Below are positions 58,045 to 64,000 of a stretch of 64,000 bases of DNA, piece after piece; within the stretch, counting starts at the first letter, position 1, and every line of letters starts with the position of its first letter. The translations under genes and the position numbers were made by a program. This DNA comes from Mucor racemosus (Eukaryota; Mucoromycota; Mucoromycetes; Mucorales; Mucoraceae): positions 1,922,001 to 1,986,000 of the forward strand of contig JAPEHQ010000002.1 of the NCBI GenBank assembly GCA_027405735.1. The letters run 5' to 3'. The notes below the pieces were generated by a model. It made no database searches. It saw only the letters and a list, made by a program, of their open reading frames with translations, and had not been told where the DNA came from.

Positions 58045-59224
58045 ATTGCAACAGCAACAGCAACAACCATATGCTTCATTTTTCAGTAGTCCAATTTCCA
58101 TCATTTCAAAACCATCAAAAAAGACAGCAAAAGCTCGCAATATTTCTACATGTTTATTTACAAATTCATATGTATCTTTATTTAATCGTATTAATTCACA
58201 AACTGTTCGTACAAAATACATGACATCAGAAAATAAGCAATTATGTGCAAAGCATTCCTCCTGGTCCCCCTTTGAAATCATTGTTGTATGTCAACCAAAT
58301 CAAGCTATTAATCCTGATAATCATAGTGTTTCTGTACCTATTACTTATGGTACTGAAATTATCCTTAAAGATGTTAATACTGGTGTTTCCTCTCCTCCTC
58401 TTATTATTCGTAAAGTAGATAAAGGACATGTTGTTCACGGTTCTTATGGTTTATTAAGTCAAATGCAAAAAATTGCTCTTCAATTATCTTCTTCTGCTAC
58501 TAGTTCTTCAACACCTTTGTATTTAAATGCTAATGGTTTGGCTATGAATTCTCCTGAATCTGATAATGGCAATGTCAATCATAATACAAGTGCATGGATT
58601 GATTTTATTCCCTCAAAAACACCTGCTACAATAGCACCAGCATCACCGTCAACAGGTGAAAAAGGTGAAGCAGTTGATGATTACCTCTGTTGGACTATTG
58701 TTGGTATTTCAAAGTTTGAATATAGTTTTCCAGAAACATCTCAACAACAACAGCAACAGCAACAACTCGTTGATTGCACTACAAGACAACTTTCACCACC
58801 TCCATCACCACCTAGATCAATTGTGCCATTTCCTGTAATTTCTTCAATTGATTATGTACCTCAAACACATTCCTTAAAAGCACTTGGTCAACATTTAATG
58901 CAATCACTTCCATATTCTCGTCTTTTAGAATTTTGGCTTGGTTCACATGGACCATTACCTGTGTCAAATAATGATGGTAGTTTAACAATATCAGTTCCTG
59001 ATACTCAAGAATTACTAGTAGCAAATCATGACATGTTAATAACACGGCCTGATGGTGCAAGATATTTTGAATTACCTTTACTTTTAGTAAGACATGATGG
59101 ATTTGTTTATCATTCTGGCAAAACACTTTCTTATGATATTGATGTAAATGGTGATTCTGGTAAATGGTCTGTGAACGAAGCCTCAAATAGCAATTCATCA
59201 ATAAGCTCCTCAAGTACAAATTAA
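57407..59224 (+). CDS. CSL-family transcription factor (CBF1/Su(H)/LAG-1 type)
   Basis: A single exon of 605 residues. CSL hallmarks: ASVAQKSYGSEKRFLCPPP (N-terminal Rel-like domain, about 119-137), LDENLRGSFKYLFV and KAKQFCLRVNL, then ISKPSKKTAKARN, TCLFTNSYVSLFNRINSQ and TVRTKYM (DNA-contacting and beta-trefoil region, about 230-272), and LCAKHSSWSPFEI. The C-terminal part (DYVPQTHSLK to LLLVRHDGFVYHSGKTLSYD) fits the Ig-like C-terminal domain. CSL proteins bind GTGGGAA-type sites; in animals they are Notch effectors, and fungi have them without Notch. Three CAA/CAG glutamine tracts interrupt it: near 100, 204-222 (inside the conserved N-terminal domain) and 445-452. The absence of introns is unusual for this window. 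Confidence 0.95.
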
Positions 59225-61049
59225 CATATATCCCCCCCTTCCTCTTCCTTTTTTTTTATTATTTATGTATATGATCTTTCTTTTTTTCTTTTTTGTATGT
59301 ATATTCTTTCCCCCCCCCCCTTATTTATTATTTTAATGAAAAAAATTCCTTCTTTTCTTTTGTTCATTTTGTTTGTGTAAATAAAAAAATTAAATCAAAA
59401 ATACTGGTCAGCGATAAGCTTTTTTTTTTCTTTCTCAATTCTCATCTGATCTTATCGCTCGGTTTCCCTTTTTTTTGAGCAACCTTAACCGGAATGGCTT
59501 TAGTAGTTTGTATAATTCTATTACCAAGAAATAGTTACACTAAATCATCGTTACATAGGGTTGATGTCGAGATGTTACCACCAATCAAATTAACTATCAA
59601 GCAACTCAGATTTCATTTCATTGGGGAATCAATAGATGAAATATATAACCTACTGCCTTCTTGTTGGTGTCTTTATTAGATTGTAAATTATAATCTACCC
59701 TTAGAAAAGTCTTATCTAAGCGCATTGCATTATATGTACTGATTAGATCTTCTTTTTTGAAGCACACAATTAACCAGTTGTCTAATTGGTCAGATAAGTG
59801 TGATAGAATTTACCCATGATGCATCTTTCAAATAACATCAGCAAAAAATATTTTACTTGATGGATTTAAAAACCAAAAATATGTGCGTAAAGAAGACACT
59901 CTAAAGAGTATTTCTTATTATTCATCAAGTGAAAAAAAAATTATATTTAAATGGTCAAAAAATCCTGTAAAGATGAAAACATCCTCAAACAAAAATTCGT
60001 AGTTTACATAAAACATTTATTTTTCGTCATTTGCTATGTCAAGTGTCAATAACCTTATAATTGCAAGGGCCTATATCGCTCAGGCTTTGTTAATACTTGC
60101 TGTGCTACTTGAGTATTAGATATTTAACATATGATTGTGAATTAAAAGATGAAACTTCTAAATACACTTTCTTCTCATATGTGGTTTTCACAAATTCATA
60201 CGATTATTCGGGTGGTCTTTTGTATCACTTGACCTCTTCAGGCATTCGTTTTCGTTTAAAGATATTTGATCTTTGCTTTGAAAAAAAAGTCATTCATTTG
60301 GTTTAACTATAATCAGGATTGATCAGTCGATAAAAAGATCATTCAGATGAACCACGATAAAGTGGTAGGTATGACATTTTGAGATCACTGCAATAAATGA
60401 CTATATACAAGTTTGTCCGAAATCACCAATTTACCCGATGATTCAAACTGAATTACGACTAATGAGCGGGAATATGGCTTTTGCGGTATATTTTAAGGGT
60501 ACTACCACAACAGCAACATTTTGGGTGGGAAAAATGTTGTTATTGTATAACATCGATAATGACAAATGTGAAAAAATATAAATCGGAGCTGTACTATAGA
60601 GTTGAAGATAAGAGTCTACAACGCCATTTTACTAACTTGCCGTATGTATGTCATGTAATAATGTGTGTGCGGGTTTGTATAGGTGTGTATGTGTGCATTT
60701 ATGTGTGCATGAGAGATCATTTCAAAATATAGCACAAATCCTTATCGATTCTTTGATTGCAACTTTTCTTAATTTCTAATAATGCTACAGTGTAACGTCA
60801 AATCGAAAAAGTGCTACTCTCCTACTCTCTTCAAATTCTTTGTTTGTAATACGAAAGCCTTTCTATTTGTTGGAAATTAGCAACCAAACACCACCATATT
60901 TTATCGAGAAAAACTCCGTTAGGCTTGAGAGATACGCCAGGTTGGCTTACTGCTGTATCCCAAATAATCCTCGTGGAAAAAAAAATATCATTATACACAC
61001 AATTTATTAATTAACATAAACATTGTAAAAAAAAGTTGTGTAGCCTAAA
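59225..61049. other. Intergenic, no gene supported
   Basis: Contains polyT and a C10 run (59309-59318) in the 3' flank of the CSL gene, and several 60-80-codon frames without motifs. A GT-rich block lies at 60660-60710. Confidence 0.5.
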
Positions 61050-62600
61050 ATGAATCCAATGTACGTTGACCCGTATATTCGTATATCACATAATCGGCAT
61101 TGGTTAACCAGTAATTCAAAAAAGAATAAACATAGTAAACATAAAAGCAAATTAGCTCAAACAGCAACAACAACTGCAACAGCTCATAGTTTAAAGAAAA
61201 AGAGTAGACATCTTCAACAAGAAAAAAATTTCAATCCTGAAGTTATCGATACATTTTGCTTTCATTGGCCTGATATGCATTCATATGTGCTTGTTCGAGT
61301 ATTGGAATCAACCATTGCTATATTACCCGTACATTCAAGACTTGCCTTTCTATATTTTCACCACGCTCCTTTACCTACACATCCTTCACCCAAAGACCTG
61401 CGAAAAGCGCTTCAGCCTGTGGCAGCAGCAAATGGTTCATCAAAACGTATTCATGACATGTTCAAAAGTTGGAAACATACATTAGTCATTGGAGAAGAGC
61501 AGCTGCCAGAGGTGGAAGAAGAAGAGGATTTATTTTCCAATAGAAGTGATAGTAACAGTAGCAGTGATGATAATAATACAACAAACAACTCTTCCTCCAC
61601 ATCTACTCCTATAAACAATGTTACAGAATCACCACCATTAACACACAAGGCCTATTCTAATGTTACACTTAGTGATGTACTATCATATGAAGGAAATTTG
61701 CGCAATGGCTGGATTCATGCGCCATGCACTGTCGATGACGATAAAAATATGTTTGATAACAATGTCATTTTAACAACAAAACATACTGAACTTCGGCTTA
61801 CTGCTCGATGTTTTTCAGAAAAGATGATGTTTATGAATCTCGTCAAATTAAAGCACATCATATTACAAGAGCATCCACTGGATATTGATGATACAAACAA
61901 GGAAGACCAAGATGAAGATTCTGATGTGGATGATGATTATAACAGCACTCATCCTACTGCTCGTCGATTATCGTCAAAGTCTACTACTACCACAATTGGC
62001 ATGTAAGCTTTTATTTAGATATACGTACATACATATCATGGCATTGACAATTAGTTTTTTTTTTTATTATCATAATTTCATCAAAAGAGGAGCTTCTAGT
62101 AGTGTGGTTGATAGCTTACAAAGAGAAACGGAACAACAATTAGACAAAATACAACAAATGATAGGCAAAATAAATAATTCTAAACAAGATATATCCAATT
62201 ATACGCAAAAATTGTTAGAATTAGATCAGTCATTAGATACAACGATGGACACAGCTTTAAATATTCAATTTGGCTCACTTAAGCGAGTATTGGATTACGT
62301 TAATCATCAATTAGCAGATTCCATTACTCAATATCATGCGGATCGTTCAAGAATAGCTCAATTGCAGGAACGTGTTTCTGTACATACCGCATTTTTGAAA
62401 GGTGCTTCACAAAGATATGAACAAATTAAGTGTAGAGTTCGTAGTCATGCCTGGTATCCGTGGTTATATACAGGTAAATCATCACTATATTAATTCACAT
62501 GAAAAGTAATTTGTTCTAATTATATATCAAAATAGGTTTAGCTGGTCTAATTTTGACGATGTCTATCACTGTTGCTTATTATTACTATCACATTACTTGA
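61050..62600 (+). CDS. Tail-anchored coiled-coil protein of unknown function
   Basis: Exons 61050-62002, 62088-62473 and 62536-62600 encode 467 residues. The N-terminus is basic and Lys/His-rich, followed by a folded-looking region (about 68-150, FNPEVIDTFCFHWPDMHSYV, AILPVHSRLAFLYFHHAPLP). An acidic Ser/Asn linker follows, then a second structured part (about 190-285, with SDVLSYEGNLRNGWIHAPC and TELRLTARCFSEKMMFMNL). About 320-440 is a coiled coil (LQRETEQQLDKIQQMIGKIN, SRIAQLQERVSVHTAFLKGA). The protein ends with one hydrophobic segment (GLAGLILTMSITVAYYYYHI), so it should be tail-anchored in an organelle membrane with the bulk facing the cytosol. I do not recognise the family. The second exon's acceptor (AAAAG after a T-rich tract) is chosen because it alone keeps the frame. 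Confidence 0.78.
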
Positions 62601-62644
62601 TTTTCGTAGAAAAAAATAAATGAACTGTGTTGAAATTTACTACT

Positions 62645-64000
62645 TTTTCATATTGACCGACTCATCCCTGTTCTACTTTTTTTTCCACTAAATAACATCA
62701 AGAAAAAGTTATATGTAAATGTACTTGAGATGTTCAACTTTAATTCAAAAACAAGTATCCAAAAATATCCTATTTTTTACAATTGGTATTAATTTTTCAG
62801 TTCTAATGTTTCAGATTTTTACGCGTATTTCACTGCTAAAGGATTGAAAACTTTGAGGCTTCATATCTCTAGAAATAATTAAGCTATACTAACACTTTTT
62901 AATAATAAAACTTACTTGTTTTAAAGTGCTCTATAACATATTTTAATATAAAAAAATTCTGGGCACTTTTATTTTTTTTCATTTTTTTGGACATTTCTAT
63001 AGTAGGTTTCAAAATATTGGCTAAATTGAGCAACATTTTTTTTTCATTCATGTCATTAAGCTCGTTAAGCTCTCTCGGACCCAATTTAGAGTTTTTTAAA
63101 ATATTGATTTTTCATGGAGATATCCTAAAAAATATGTACAAAAAAGGTACCTCCATTTCTAGCTTCCATTTTTCCCTTATATACCCTCATCCCAAATTCT
63201 GAAACTGAAAAAAATTTGGACAAAAATCTTTTTTTCTCTACAAAAAATGCAGCTAGAAGATTGTACAATAGCTCGATCGATAGATAATGTTTTTGCGCAT
63301 TATTTCAATAAGTTATATTTTAAATATGCTTATGAAAAGTGATGTGTATCTTCAAAAAACCTCCAAAATTTCAATTGCATTTTACGCAAAATTTAATGTG
63401 AAATGTTTGTCTGAATTTTATTTAGATGGATGCAGAATTTAAAACAGTACAAAAATTATTTAGTATACTAGGTCGACTTACTTTGCAGTTCATGAGCAAT
63501 TAAACAATTTTGTTTTTTTCATCATTTTTCGTCCATTTTTTAAAATAAATTTTGGAACCCAGTAATCATAAGCTGTAAGCTGTGATATTGACTATTATTT
63601 TGATTATCTCAATGAAAAATCAATATTTTTGGCTAAAACAAAAAATACAGAGTAGCAATCAATTAGATCTATCTTGTGAATACAGAAATTAAGCCCTGGA
63701 TAATGAGTTTTAAGTTTTACAAAATAATAAACTAATATTTACAACTGCAGAAAACAAAGAAAAAAAATTCTCATCCTTGTGAATATTGATCCAATTAATC
63801 TCCAATTATACATGATGGTAGATTTATATATATCCTGCATAAAAATTTATATTTCTACTCTCACAGATCACTGTGAATTGAGGAAGCCATCCGCAAAACA
63901 TTATATTTCTGCCCAATAAAACCACATGTTGTGTCGTATATTTTCATGTTTGATAAATAATACTTAAAAAAGAATATAATTAAAAGAGGATGAGTTGTCG
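62645..64000 (+). repeat. Dispersed repeat D, copy 3, running off the window
   Basis: Very similar to 33280-34640 throughout, including the blocks near 62820 ('acgcgtatttcactgct'), 63001 ('gtaggtttcaaaatattggc'), 63245 and 63570. It ends in the window with the start of the same family-1 LTR (63932). It begins about 45 bp after the stop of the tail-anchored protein gene, so it may supply that gene's 3' end. Confidence 0.8.
63932..64000 (+). mobile_element. Family-1 LTR start, cut by the window end
   Basis: Starts TGTCGTATATTTTCATG at the same junction as in repeat D copy 1 (34571). Only 69 bp are visible. Confidence 0.6.

Noticed and set aside
58006..58281. Antisense frame rich in Cys
   Set aside because: It is the complement of the CAG/CAA glutamine tract of the CSL gene.
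1..64000. tRNA, rRNA and CRISPR-like arrays
   Set aside because: Scanning for T-loop GGTTCRANYC motifs, rRNA landmarks and regular spaced repeats gave no candidate.

Overview
This is an AT-rich eukaryotic window whose genes are split by many short GT-AG introns (mostly 50-80 bp). The gene set points to an early-diverging filamentous fungus of the Mucoromycota, most likely Mucorales: a CSL (CBF1/Su(H)/LAG-1) transcription factor, a dynactin Arp1, cullin-3, Mid1, Alg13, and an L1-like LINE with a CCHC-knuckle ORF1. The order-level call is inference; no rRNA or tRNA is present to fix it.

Layout. 1-3.05 kb: a degenerate dispersed repeat, then an inverted duplication around a broken zinc-finger gene. 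3.26-5.86 kb: ribosomal protein uS8 (minus) and pescadillo/Nop7 (plus), divergent over one short intergenic region. 6.29-18.73 kb: a very large palindrome with no intact gene. Its two arms are collinear except for two transposon insertions found only in the left arm, and it holds broken copies of the 3' end of a dynein intermediate chain gene. A better preserved copy of that fragment lies just outside, at 18.78-19.03 kb. 21.37-32.60 kb is the gene-dense core: a C2H2 zinc-finger factor, ALG13, MID1, ARP1 (all plus), CUL3 (minus), then a twin-CX9C protein resembling NDUFAF8 and a two-RRM protein (both plus). 33-41 kb is repeat-rich: several copies of one dispersed family, an LTR-retrotransposon integrase remnant and a degenerate LTR. 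41.61-47.22 kb: a sugar transporter (minus), a small unknown protein and a Sec7-domain Arf exchange factor (both plus). 48.40-54.07 kb: a LINE with both ORFs open (minus). 54.14-55.15 kb: an inverted-repeat element. 57.41-62.60 kb: the CSL factor and a tail-anchored coiled-coil protein. From 62.65 kb to the window end lies another copy of the dispersed repeat.

The protein-coding genes are mostly housekeeping: ribosome assembly (uS8, Nop7), N-glycan precursor synthesis (Alg13), Ca2+ entry (Mid1), dynein-dynactin transport (Arp1), ubiquitination (Cul3), mitochondrial assembly (CX9C protein), sugar uptake and Arf activation. The unusual content is in the repeats. The palindrome allows a relative insertion history to be read: a solo LTR in the dynein exon is present in both arms and so predates their duplication or last homogenisation, while a hAT-like MITE and a second solo LTR in the left arm only came later. 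Exon boundaries below come from reading splice signals, frame continuity and recognised protein motifs; no transcript data or database search was available.
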